From contig SKZS01000163.1 of assembly GCA_007127255.1 (NCBI GenBank), positions 1-15,853 on the forward strand: a stretch of 15,853 bases of DNA. Direction: 5' to 3'. Origin of the DNA: Syntrophomonadaceae bacterium (GTDB lineage: Bacteria > Bacillota > Dethiobacteria > DTU022). The stretch's first letter is position 1. Each line of letters opens with the position of its first letter. The notes below the pieces were generated by a model that did not search any database, was not told the DNA's origin, and was given only the letters and a program-made list of their open reading frames with translations. Of the stretch, positions 6,295 through 13,548 are shown piece by piece. The position numbers and the translations under genes are program-made.

Positions 6295-7140
6295 TTGCGG
6301 GAGCTTGCCGCGTCAACTATTTCCGACCATGTAGCTGAGATGTGTGAAGAAGCGAACATTTATCTTGGGGAAGATGTTTTTGGTCTTTTAAAGGAGGCCC
6401 TTGAAACAGAAGAATCGCCAACCGGCAAGGAAGTTTTGAAGCAGTTGATTGAGAACGTTGAAATCGCCCGCGACGAACAAATACCCATCTGTCAGGATAC
6501 GGGGTTTGCCGTATTTTTTGTCGAATGGGGACAGGAAGTTCACTTAACCGGGGGATCATTGGAGGAAGCAATTAATGCCGGGGTGAAGAGGGGTTACGAT
6601 GAAGGCTATCTGCGCAAGTCCATAGTAACCGACCCGCTTTACGATCGTAAAAATACCGGTGATAACACCCCCGCGGTGATCTATACCGATCTAGTGCCGG
6701 GAGATAAAGTAAAGATTTCTTTTGCGCCGAAAGGCGGGGGCAGCGAGAATATGAGCGCTGTAAAAATGCTAAAACCATCGGATGGAGAAGCCGGATTTAT
6801 TGATTTTGTTGTTAATCACGTCAAGGCCGCCGGCCCCAACCCCTGCCCGCCAATTGTTGTCGGTGTGGGCATCGGAGGTACTTTTGACAAGGTTGCAGTG
6901 CAGGCCAAAAAGGCTCTTTTCCGCCATGTGGGCAAAAGCCATCCAGACAGCAGGTTTGCCAAATTGGAAAAAACAATAAAGGACAAGATAAACGATCTGG
7001 GGGTCGGGCCACAGGGCTTTGGCGGCCGAACATTTGCCCTGGCCGTTCATATTGAAGATTACCCCTCCCATATTGCCAGTATGGCTGCAGCAGTTAATAT
7101 TAACTGTCATGCCTGCAGGCACCTGGAAAGGATTATCTAA
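6295..7140 (+). CDS. fumA: fumarate hydratase class I, alpha subunit
   Basis: This is the N-terminal half of a two-subunit class I (iron-sulfur) fumarase, which interconverts fumarate and malate. At 281 residues it matches the stand-alone alpha subunit. C66 (PICQDTG), C184 (NPCPP) and C271 (NINCHAC; C274 is a nearby alternative) are the expected ligands of the [4Fe-4S] cluster, whose exposed iron does the chemistry and is oxygen-labile in this family. Other family signatures are APKGGGSENMS and VGVGIGGTFD. The start is TTG with a good ribosome binding site. The beta subunit follows after 31 bases. L-tartrate dehydratase is a close relative, but the neighbouring malic enzyme and fumarate reductase favour fumarase. 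The symbol follows subunit usage, not Escherichia coli isozyme naming. Confidence 0.93.
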   Translation: MRELAASTISDHVAEMCEEANIYLGEDVFGLLKEALETEESPTGKEVLKQLIENVEIARDEQIPICQDTGFAVFFVEWGQEVHLTGGSLEEAINAGVKRGYDEGYLRKSIVTDPLYDRKNTGDNTPAVIYTDLVPGDKVKISFAPKGGGSENMSAVKMLKPSDGEAGFIDFVVNHVKAAGPNPCPPIVVGVGIGGTFDKVAVQAKKALFRHVGKSHPDSRFAKLEKTIKDKINDLGVGPQGFGGRTFALAVHIEDYPSHIASMAAAVNINCHACRHLERII

Positions 7141-7171
7141 CTTAACGATATAAGAAAGGAGGCAGAGTAAA

Positions 7172-7723
7172 ATGGAACCAAAAAAAATACAGGCTCCCCT
7201 GACTGACGAAGATGTAATGAATCTGAAATCAGGCGACAACGTTCTGATTAACGGAGTTATTTATACCGCCAGGGATGCGGCTCATAAAAAGCTGGTTGAG
7301 TTAATGGATAAAGGTGAATCGTTGCCTATTGACTTAAAAGGCCAGTTTATTTTTTATGTCGGTCCGACTCCTGCAAAGCCCGGGCAGGCGATTGGTTCAG
7401 CAGGTCCGACTACCAGCGGGAGAATGGATGCTTATACCCCCCAAATGTTGGAACAGGGAATGAAGGCCTGTATAGGCAAAGGGCTGCGCAGTCAGGTGGT
7501 TAAAGATGCTCTTAAAAAGCATAAAGGAATATACCTGGCTGCTGTTGGCGGTGCCGGCGCACTTTTGTCCAAAAAAATTAAGAAATGTGAAGTTGTTGCT
7601 TATCCTGAACTGGGTGCTGAAGCAATTCACCGTCTTGAGGTAGAGGATTTTCCGGCAACGGTGGTTAACGATGCTTACGGTAACGATCTTTATACAGAAG
7701 GGGCTAAGGAATACGCAAGGTGA
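7172..7723 (+). CDS. fumB: fumarate hydratase class I, beta subunit
   Basis: This is the C-terminal half of class I fumarase as a separate 183-residue protein, matching the usual beta-subunit length. It contains the highly conserved block GPTPAKPGQAIGSAGPTTSG followed by RMDAYTP, and the later KGIYLAAVGGAGALLSKKIK. The ATG at 7172 has AAAGGAGG (7155-7162) 9 bases ahead. It works with the alpha subunit just upstream; the two are not fused here, as in many anaerobes. A 171-base spacer separates it from the malic enzyme gene. Tartrate dehydratase beta is the alternative, considered less likely from context. Confidence 0.93.
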   Translation: MEPKKIQAPLTDEDVMNLKSGDNVLINGVIYTARDAAHKKLVELMDKGESLPIDLKGQFIFYVGPTPAKPGQAIGSAGPTTSGRMDAYTPQMLEQGMKACIGKGLRSQVVKDALKKHKGIYLAAVGGAGALLSKKIKKCEVVAYPELGAEAIHRLEVEDFPATVVNDAYGNDLYTEGAKEYAR

Positions 7724-7894
7724 TTGGGAAGAGTTATTTTTAGGAAGGTATACCTAAAGACTGGCGTTCAATTAAACAAATAAAAGAAATAAATTGCAGG
7801 GTTTGAATATGGAGAGCGGCAACTGGCTGCTGACTGGTAGAATTAGCTTAGAGCCTGGTATTAATAATAAATAATTGAAAGCGGGGACAGGTTA
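7724..7894. other. spacer between fumarase and malic enzyme genes
   Basis: This 171-base spacer carries a small symmetric element, AGGTATACCT (7746-7755), nested with TTTAGG/CCTAAA arms (7739-7744 and 7753-7758). A 21-codon reading frame at 7809-7874 has only a weak ribosome binding site. I see no convincing promoter or terminator, so the genes on either side may share a transcript. Confidence 0.4.
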
Positions 7895-9235
7895 ATGACA
7901 ATGAACAAAGAAGAATTACTGGCCAAGGCGAAAAAGCCGGCCCAGGACGCAATGCGTTTACACCCTTTCTACAAGGGTAAAATTGAAGTAAATTTAAAGT
8001 GCTGTGTGCGCGATATTAAAGACTTTGCCATCTGGTATACACCAGGTGTAGCCGAGCCGTGCAAAGCGATAGCCGACAAAAAAGAACTGGTTTACGAACA
8101 CACCAATAAGGGAAATTTTCTGGCTGTTGTTTCAGATGGCACCAGGGTACTCGGTCTCGGCGATATCGGGCCTGAAGCAAGCATGCCTGTTATGGAAGGA
8201 AAAGCGCTGCTTTTTAAATACCTGGGCGGTGTTGATGCTTTTCCTGTCTGTGTTGATACAAAGGATGCCGACGAGTTGATTAAATTTGTTAAGATGATGC
8301 AGCCCTGCTTTGGCGGGGTTAACCTGGAAGATATATCCAGCCCGAAGTGCTTTTATGTTTTAGATCGCCTGAGAGAAGAATGTCATATCCCTGTGTGGCA
8401 CGATGATCAGCAGGGAACGGCTATGGTTACCCTCGCTGGTCTGATTAATGCCTTGAAAATTGTCAATAAAAAGATGAAAGATGTAAAGATCGTTCTTCTT
8501 GGGGCCGGGGCAGCAAATATTTGCACCATTCGCCTGCTTGAAGTTGCCGGAGCCGATATGAACAAAATTATCATGGTCGACAGCAAGGGTATACTGCACA
8601 AGGGGCGTACGGAACTCAAGGAAGAACATCCGGTAAAGTGGGAATTGGCCCAGAAAACTAACGGAGAAGGGCTGACAACCGATGCTGCAGATGCCTGTAA
8701 AGGCGCTGATGTTTTGATCGGACTATCGAAACCGGGTCCCGACACGATTAAAAAAGAGTGGATAGAAAGTATGGCTGATGATTCTATTGTCTTTGCCTGC
8801 GCCAATCCGATACCGGAAATATGGCCCTGGGAAGCAGTTGAGGCAGGGGCAAAAATTGTTTCGACCGGCCGCTCTGACTTTCCGAACCAGGTTAATAATT
8901 CTCTCGGTTTCCCGGCAATTTTCCGCGGCGTACTAGATGTTCAGGCTACCGGCATTTCCGACACGATGTGTATTGCTGCAGCAGAAGAGCTGGCTGCCTG
9001 CGCTCCCAAAGACGGAATGGATCCGGAGATGATCCTGCCGACTATGGATATGTGGGAAGTTTTCCCGAGGGTAGCTACAGCTACTGCGATGAAGGCGATT
9101 GAAGAGGGCCTGGCCAGAATTAAGCCCAGCCGCGAGGAGATATACAAGAAAGCTGAGGAAACGATCAAGAGAGCCCAGGATCAGACAAAGGCGGCAATGG
9201 AACAGGGCTTTATCCCGGACCCACCCGCCGAGTAA
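7895..9235 (+). CDS. malic enzyme (decarboxylating malate dehydrogenase)
   Basis: The enzyme converts L-malate to pyruvate and CO2 with NAD(P)+, or runs in reverse. The 446-residue protein is the short bacterial form without a phosphotransacetylase domain. Visible active-site residues are Y48 (WYTPGVAEP), K103 (MEGKALLFK), E145 and D146 (NLEDISSP), and D170/D171 (WHDDQQGTA) for the divalent metal. The dinucleotide fold carries GAGAAN (203-208) with D229 at the end of the next strand; cofactor choice is not certain from this. The C-terminus has an extra basic/acidic helical stretch. The ATG at 7895 is preceded by GGGGA at 7883-7887; the ATG at 7901 is the only close alternative. The gene lies between fumarase and fumarate reductase genes, so it gives a malate-pyruvate link in place of a malate dehydrogenase. 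Confidence 0.93.
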   Translation: MTMNKEELLAKAKKPAQDAMRLHPFYKGKIEVNLKCCVRDIKDFAIWYTPGVAEPCKAIADKKELVYEHTNKGNFLAVVSDGTRVLGLGDIGPEASMPVMEGKALLFKYLGGVDAFPVCVDTKDADELIKFVKMMQPCFGGVNLEDISSPKCFYVLDRLREECHIPVWHDDQQGTAMVTLAGLINALKIVNKKMKDVKIVLLGAGAANICTIRLLEVAGADMNKIIMVDSKGILHKGRTELKEEHPVKWELAQKTNGEGLTTDAADACKGADVLIGLSKPGPDTIKKEWIESMADDSIVFACANPIPEIWPWEAVEAGAKIVSTGRSDFPNQVNNSLGFPAIFRGVLDVQATGISDTMCIAAAEELAACAPKDGMDPEMILPTMDMWEVFPRVATATAMKAIEEGLARIKPSREEIYKKAEETIKRAQDQTKAAMEQGFIPDPPAE

Positions 9236-9249
9236 TAGAGGAGGATACA

Positions 9250-9933
9250 ATGGCAGACGAAATAAAAATGGTTGATATATTTTTAATGGGCAAGCGTTAT
9301 ACCGTTCCGGAAACGCTGACCATATTAGATGCAATGGAATACGCCGGTTACCAGCTAACCCGCGGCTGCGGCTGCCGGGCCGGTTTCTGCGGAGCCTGTG
9401 CGACCGTTTTCAGAATGGCTGATGATTATGAACTTCAGGTCGGCCTGGCCTGTCAGACAAAAGTTGAAGACGGCATGTACCTGGCCCAGATCCCATTTTT
9501 CCCGGGCCGAAAAGCAAGGTTTAACCTTGATGATATTGAACCATCGGTGGCCCACTTTGCCCAGTTATATCCCGAAGTATATCGCTGCCTGGGCTGCAGC
9601 TCCTGTAATAAGGTCTGTCCGCAGGATATTGATGTTATGCAGTATATAGCTTACTGTCAGCGCGGTGACTTTACCCGGGCAGCCGATATTTCCTTTGACT
9701 GCCTGATGTGCGGCCTCTGTGTTTCCCGCTGCCCGGCAAATATAGTTCACTATAATGCCGGCCTGACTGCTCGGCGGCTTTACAGCAAATATATTGCCAA
9801 GCCGGATCCCTTCCTTGTAGAAAGAGCGAAGGCAATAAAAGACGGGGAAATGGATGCTGAAATAGACGAACTGGTTACCGCGGATAATGAAAAGCTGCAG
9901 AAGCTTTATAATGAGCGTGAAATTGAAAAGTAG
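9250..9933 (+). CDS. iron-sulfur subunit of a fumarate reductase/succinate dehydrogenase-like enzyme
   Basis: This 227-residue electron-transfer protein has an N-terminal plant-type [2Fe-2S] ferredoxin domain (C42, C47, C50, C68; motif CGCRAGFCGAC at 40-50). It also has two regular CxxCxxCxxxCP motifs (C113/C116/C119/C123 and C151/C154/C157/C161) for two [4Fe-4S] clusters. Classical SdhB/FrdB proteins carry [2Fe-2S], [4Fe-4S] and [3Fe-4S], so this differs from the usual membrane-bound enzymes and looks closer to TfrB- or HdrC-type proteins. There are no membrane segments. The ribosome binding site GAGGAGG (9238-9244) fixes the ATG. The flavoprotein gene follows after 24 bases, and this protein very likely feeds or drains its FAD. 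The physiological electron partner (NADH, ferredoxin or a thiol system) is not visible. Confidence 0.85.
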   Translation: MADEIKMVDIFLMGKRYTVPETLTILDAMEYAGYQLTRGCGCRAGFCGACATVFRMADDYELQVGLACQTKVEDGMYLAQIPFFPGRKARFNLDDIEPSVAHFAQLYPEVYRCLGCSSCNKVCPQDIDVMQYIAYCQRGDFTRAADISFDCLMCGLCVSRCPANIVHYNAGLTARRLYSKYIAKPDPFLVERAKAIKDGEMDAEIDELVTADNEKLQKLYNEREIEK

Positions 9934-9937
9934 ACCT

Positions 9938-9949
9938 GGAGAGGAGGAG
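9938..9949 (+). promoter_or_regulatory. ribosome binding site fixing the TTG start of the flavoprotein
   Basis: The purine-rich GGAGAGGAGGAG ends 8 bases before the TTG at 9958. The next in-frame ATG (9988) has no comparable site. Confidence 0.7.
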
Positions 9950-9957
9950 CAGTTAAG

Positions 9958-11562
9958 TTGACGTATACACCGCAGTTAAGAGAGTTGATGAAGAAAGTAG
10001 AAGAGACCAGGCCCTCCCGGGTCGGTGTTAATTTTCCGCGGATGTCCCAGGAGGAGCGACAGGATGTCCTGCAGAAGTTTCATCCTGATTACATCGAGGA
10101 TGGTTTTCGTGAGCTAAAAGTAGGAGTTGACAAGGGAGCCCGTCTGCCCAATGAAATGGCCGACGTTTTTGAATCATGGAGCCGTTTGCGGGATGTCGAA
10201 TTGGACCTGAAAGCCGAGCCTGCTTACGATGTCGACGTTTTGATTATCGGTGGAGGCGGCGCAGGAGCTTCAGCAGCGCTGGATGCCCATGCTGCCGGCG
10301 CAAATGTTTTGATTGCCACCAAACTGCGTTTTGGCGATGCCAATACGATGATGGCCCAGGGAGGTATTCAAGCAGCCGATAAGGAGAATGATTCACCGGC
10401 TATTCACTACCTTGATGTAATGGGCGGCGGAAGGCTCGAAAATGTTCCAGAATTGGCCCGCGCCCTGGTTATGGATGCGCCACTGGTAATTAAGTGGCTG
10501 GAAGATATGGGCACCATGTTTGATAAAAAAGAAGACGGTAGAATGATTACAATCCACGGTGGCGGTACTTCACGGAAACGCATGCACGCTGCCCGTGATT
10601 ACACCGGGGCTGAAATCATGAGAACGTTAAGAGATGAAGTTTACAATAAAGAAATACCCGTGGTCGAATTCAGCGCCGCGGTTGAAATTCTCCTCGATGA
10701 TCAGGGACGGGCTGCGGGAGCAGTTCTTTACAACATCGAAACAGAAGAGTACCAGGTCGCCCGCGCAAAAACGGTAATTATTGCTACAGGCGGTTCTGGC
10801 CGGCTGCATTACCGCGGTTTCCCGACCAGCAACCATTACGGAGCTACCGCAGATGGGTTAGTTATGGGTTACCGGGCCGGCGCAAAGTCTATTTATGCTG
10901 ATTCGATTCAGTACCACCCAACCGGCGGTGCATACCCTCCCCAGCTGCTCGGGTTACTGGTAACGGAGAAAACCAGGGGCCTGGGGGCTACACCACTTAA
11001 TATTAACGGTGAACAGTTCGTTTACCACCTGGAGACCAGGGATGTCGCGTCTTCGGCTATAATCCGTGAATGTGAAGAACGCGGTTTAGGTGTTCCGCTG
11101 CCGACCGGAATAACAGCAGTATGGCTTGATTCGCCGATCCTGGAGTTGATCCACGGGGAAGGTACTATAGAACGGCAGCTTCCTGCTATGCTGCGCCAGT
11201 TTCAGCGTTTTGGTGTGGATATTCGCAAAGAACCGATGCTGATTTACCCCACCCTACATTACCAGAACGGCGGCCTGCTGATTAATGGTAACGGTCTGAG
11301 TACTGTTGAAAATCTTTACGTTGCCGGTGAAGCAGCTGGAGGAATTCACGGGACAAACCGGCTGATGGGCAATTCACTGTTAGATATAATTGTTTTCGGC
11401 CGCCGGGCCGGTAGGGATGCCGCAGCAAAAAGCAAGGAGATGCCTGTTCCCGAAAAATTAACCCTGGAGCACGTAAAAGCATATCACCAGCAGCTGGAAG
11501 AGACGAATGCGGCAGGTGACCGGGTGGGACCAGTCCTGCTGCCGCATTATACTCACAGGTAA
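9958..11562 (+). CDS. frdA: fumarate reductase/succinate dehydrogenase flavoprotein subunit (soluble type)
   Basis: The protein interconverts fumarate and succinate on an FAD. Its 534 residues start with about 90 residues of unassigned extension, then GGGGAG (98-103) for FAD binding. The family's active-site residues are all present: H320 (HPTG), R361 (ETRDVAS), H434 (HYQNGG) and R468 (HGTNRLMGNS). The segment before AQGGIQA reads DANTMM, where membrane-bound FrdA/SdhA have a histidine that binds FAD covalently. FAD is therefore probably non-covalent, as in L-aspartate oxidase (NadB) and soluble reductases. NadB is the main alternative, but the paired iron-sulfur subunit and the fumarase/malic enzyme context favour fumarate/succinate. 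No signal peptide or membrane anchor gene is present, so a cytoplasmic two-subunit enzyme is expected. The TTG start has a strong ribosome binding site. The direction of catalysis is unknown. Confidence 0.88.
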   Translation: MTYTPQLRELMKKVEETRPSRVGVNFPRMSQEERQDVLQKFHPDYIEDGFRELKVGVDKGARLPNEMADVFESWSRLRDVELDLKAEPAYDVDVLIIGGGGAGASAALDAHAAGANVLIATKLRFGDANTMMAQGGIQAADKENDSPAIHYLDVMGGGRLENVPELARALVMDAPLVIKWLEDMGTMFDKKEDGRMITIHGGGTSRKRMHAARDYTGAEIMRTLRDEVYNKEIPVVEFSAAVEILLDDQGRAAGAVLYNIETEEYQVARAKTVIIATGGSGRLHYRGFPTSNHYGATADGLVMGYRAGAKSIYADSIQYHPTGGAYPPQLLGLLVTEKTRGLGATPLNINGEQFVYHLETRDVASSAIIRECEERGLGVPLPTGITAVWLDSPILELIHGEGTIERQLPAMLRQFQRFGVDIRKEPMLIYPTLHYQNGGLLINGNGLSTVENLYVAGEAAGGIHGTNRLMGNSLLDIIVFGRRAGRDAAAKSKEMPVPEKLTLEHVKAYHQQLEETNAAGDRVGPVLLPHYTHR

Positions 11563-11568
11563 CCGCTA

Positions 11569-12771
11569 ATGATGTGCTCTAATAGTGAAAAAAGCCTGCC
11601 CCTGCAGGGAATCAAGATCCTGGATCTGACCAGGTTGCTGCCCGGTCCTCTCTGCACTATGGTGATGGGGGATTACGGGGCTGAAGTTATTAAAATTGAA
11701 GATATTGACGCCGGCGATCCAACACGGTTCGTCGGCCGTTTTTTTGAAGGAAGCGGTTCATTTTTTCGCCAGTTAAACCGCAACAAGAAAAGCCTGGCTG
11801 TAAATTTAAAAACTGAGGAAGGCCGCAAGGTAATTGAGAAATTAGCAGAAGAAACAGATGTAATAATTGAAGGTTTCAGGCCTGGGGTTATGGATCGGTT
11901 AGGGTTGGGTTACGGTGCACTTAAACCGCGCAACAGGAAGCTTATTTATGCTTCACTGAGTGGTTACGGCCAGGAAGGTCCTTACCGTCTCAGGGCCGGG
12001 CACGATATTAATTACACTGCTCTGACGGGTCTGCTAGATCTCAGTGCTGAACAAGACGGCTCGCCACAGATGCCGGCGATCCAGGTTGCTGATATTGCCG
12101 GTGGAGCCATGATGGCTGTAAACGGTATAATGTTTGCCTTGTTCCAGAGGGAACGAAATGGAAAGGGCAGCTTTGTAGATATCTCGATGACCCGGGGACT
12201 TCTACCATGGCTCTCTCCTGCTGCAGCCGCCTTAAACAGTTCTGATCATTCAGCCAGGAAGGGTGGCGGCCCGATTACCGGCGCCTATGCCTGCTATAAT
12301 ATTTATGAAACCGCCGATGGAAAACATATGAGCCTGGGCGCACTCGAGCCCGTATTCTGGCATAAGTTTTGTGAAGCAGTCGGCAGACCACAATGGTCCG
12401 CCCTGCAGTATGAACAGAAAGGTCGAAAAAAGCTGATCCGGGATGTGCAGGCTTTGTTTAAAGAGAAAACCAGGGATCAGTGGGAAACTCTTTTAGCAAA
12501 CAGCGATGTTTGCTGTGAGCCTGTCTTGAGCCTCGAGGAAGCTATTGAGCATCCACTTGGGCGAGAGGGTTTTTACTGGATCAGAACCAAAAATACTGAG
12601 GGTGAAACTGAAATAATGCCCGGTTTTCCGCTGCTATTTTCAGGACAAACCGGAGAGATTCGTTTGCAGCCGCCCCGCCATGGCGAGCATACAGGGGAGA
12701 TTTTGCAGTCTATCGGCTATACGCAGGTAGAAATAAATGAACTGTTCGCGCACGGAGTAATTAAACTTTAA
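11569..12771 (+). CDS. CaiB/BaiF (family III) CoA-transferase superfamily protein, alpha-methylacyl-CoA racemase-like
   Basis: The 400-residue protein belongs to the family III CoA-transferase/racemase superfamily. The N-terminal block ILDLTRLLPGPLCTM and the following DYGAEVIKIE are family signatures. GHDINY (144-149), D175 (VADIAGG) and E260 (GALEP) match the catalytic His, Asp and Glu regions of alpha-methylacyl-CoA racemase. Racemization of a 2-methyl-branched acyl-CoA is therefore the leading idea. D146 of GHD also aligns with the nucleophile of true CoA-transferases, so a transferase is possible. The gene starts 6 bases after the flavoprotein stop with only a weak ribosome binding site, suggesting translational coupling as the last gene of the operon. 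A methyl-branched acyl-CoA would fit isoleucine or valine breakdown by the upstream operon; that link is inference. Confidence 0.85.
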   Translation: MMCSNSEKSLPLQGIKILDLTRLLPGPLCTMVMGDYGAEVIKIEDIDAGDPTRFVGRFFEGSGSFFRQLNRNKKSLAVNLKTEEGRKVIEKLAEETDVIIEGFRPGVMDRLGLGYGALKPRNRKLIYASLSGYGQEGPYRLRAGHDINYTALTGLLDLSAEQDGSPQMPAIQVADIAGGAMMAVNGIMFALFQRERNGKGSFVDISMTRGLLPWLSPAAAALNSSDHSARKGGGPITGAYACYNIYETADGKHMSLGALEPVFWHKFCEAVGRPQWSALQYEQKGRKKLIRDVQALFKEKTRDQWETLLANSDVCCEPVLSLEEAIEHPLGREGFYWIRTKNTEGETEIMPGFPLLFSGQTGEIRLQPPRHGEHTGEILQSIGYTQVEINELFAHGVIKL

Positions 12772-12800
12772 GCAGCAGATATTCTTAAAAAATTTTGCAA

Positions 12801-12816
12801 GCAGCGTAAAAGCTGC
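12801..12816. repeat. small hairpin GCAGC-N6-GCTGC after the racemase-like gene
   Basis: Five-base GC-rich arms surround GTAAAA 29 bases after the stop codon. No T-tract follows on the + strand, so terminator activity is doubtful. The sequence just before it, ATTTTGCAAGCA (12792-12803), also occurs at 1889-1900. Confidence 0.3.
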
Positions 12817-12848
12817 AACCTTTAACCTGTCAAAACCGCCTTTTGCTC

Positions 12849-12877
12849 TTTACCTCGTATGCATCCCGATCTATAAT
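12849..12877 (+). promoter_or_regulatory. sigma-A-type promoter of nth
   Basis: TTTACC (12849-12854) and a perfect TATAAT (12872-12877) are 17 bases apart. The expected transcription start (about 12883-12885) coincides with the ATG of nth at 12883, so the mRNA would have almost no leader. Confidence 0.55.
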
Positions 12878-12882
12878 TAAAT

Positions 12883-13548
12883 ATGTCAAAAGGGGCGCTT
12901 GAAGAGAAAAACGGAAGTTATGAGCTGCCGGTCTTAAAAATGCTTGCTGATCACTATCCTGATGCCAAAACGGGTTTGGTTTATGATAACCCGTACCAGC
13001 TGCTTGTAGCCACAATTCTCTCGGCACAGACAACAGATGAACAGGTAAACAGGATCACAAAAAGGCTGTTTAAATCAATACCATCGGTTTATGAATTGTA
13101 CCGAATGGAACCGCATGAGCTGGAACCTTTCTTAAAAAGCTGCGGGCTGTACCGGCATAAAAGCAAGTACCTGGTTGAAGCAGCAAAAATTATTGTGGAA
13201 CAATACGGCGGCCGCGTACCCGCCAGCTTTAATGATTTAATCACGCTGCCCGGGGTAGGCCGAAAAACCGCAAACGTGATTATCAGCAGCGCCTTCGGTA
13301 AACCGGCACTGGCTGTTGATACTCACGTTTTTCGTGTTTCAAGACGACTGGGACTGGCTGATGGAGCTACTCCTGAAGTAGTTGAGTCTCAGCTGCAAGC
13401 CGTAATGCCGCCAGAGTGCTGGAGTAATACCCACCACTGGCTTATAGCTCATGGACGCTCAACCTGCCATGCCCGTAATCCATTGTGTCCGAAATGTTTT
13501 TTAAGAGAACATTGTTTATATGCCGCAGAAAGGGGAAATAGTAAATGA
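12883..13548 (+). CDS. nth: endonuclease III (DNA glycosylase/AP lyase)
   Basis: Endonuclease III removes oxidised pyrimidines from DNA and cleaves at the abasic site. The 221-residue protein has the N-terminal NPYQLLVATILSAQTTD block, the helix-hairpin-helix LPGVGRKTA (122-130) with catalytic K128, and the catalytic aspartate D146 (AVDTHVFRV), exactly 18 residues later as in the Escherichia coli enzyme. The C-terminal cluster C195-x6-C202-x2-C205-x5-C211 matches the family's [4Fe-4S] spacing perfectly. No ribosome binding site precedes the ATG at 12883, while a promoter ends 5 bases before it, so leaderless translation is likely. The next in-frame ATG would cut the first helix. The stop overlaps the protease start by 4 bases (ATGA). 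Confidence 0.96.
   Translation: MSKGALEEKNGSYELPVLKMLADHYPDAKTGLVYDNPYQLLVATILSAQTTDEQVNRITKRLFKSIPSVYELYRMEPHELEPFLKSCGLYRHKSKYLVEAAKIIVEQYGGRVPASFNDLITLPGVGRKTANVIISSAFGKPALAVDTHVFRVSRRLGLADGATPEVVESQLQAVMPPECWSNTHHWLIAHGRSTCHARNPLCPKCFLREHCLYAAERGNSK

Noticed and set aside
6769..7239. 156-codon minus-strand frame opposite the fumarase genes
   Set aside because: It lies wholly antisense to the conserved fumarase subunits and shows no recognisable motif.
7809..7874. 21-codon small gene before the malic enzyme
   Set aside because: Weak ribosome binding site, no recognisable motif, and a length expected by chance; kept only as a note on the spacer.
8407..9334. Minus-strand frames of about 75-133 codons opposite the malic enzyme gene
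   Set aside because: They shadow a well-conserved gene, have low-complexity composition and no supporting context.
12801..12816. GCAGC/GCTGC hairpin as an intrinsic terminator after the racemase-like gene
   Set aside because: No T-tract follows on the + strand. A T-rich run follows only when read on the minus strand, where no gene ends.
12815..12837. Minus-strand TTGACA motif as an antisense promoter into the racemase-like gene
   Set aside because: The matching -10 position (TTTACG) is poor and no minus-strand gene follows.
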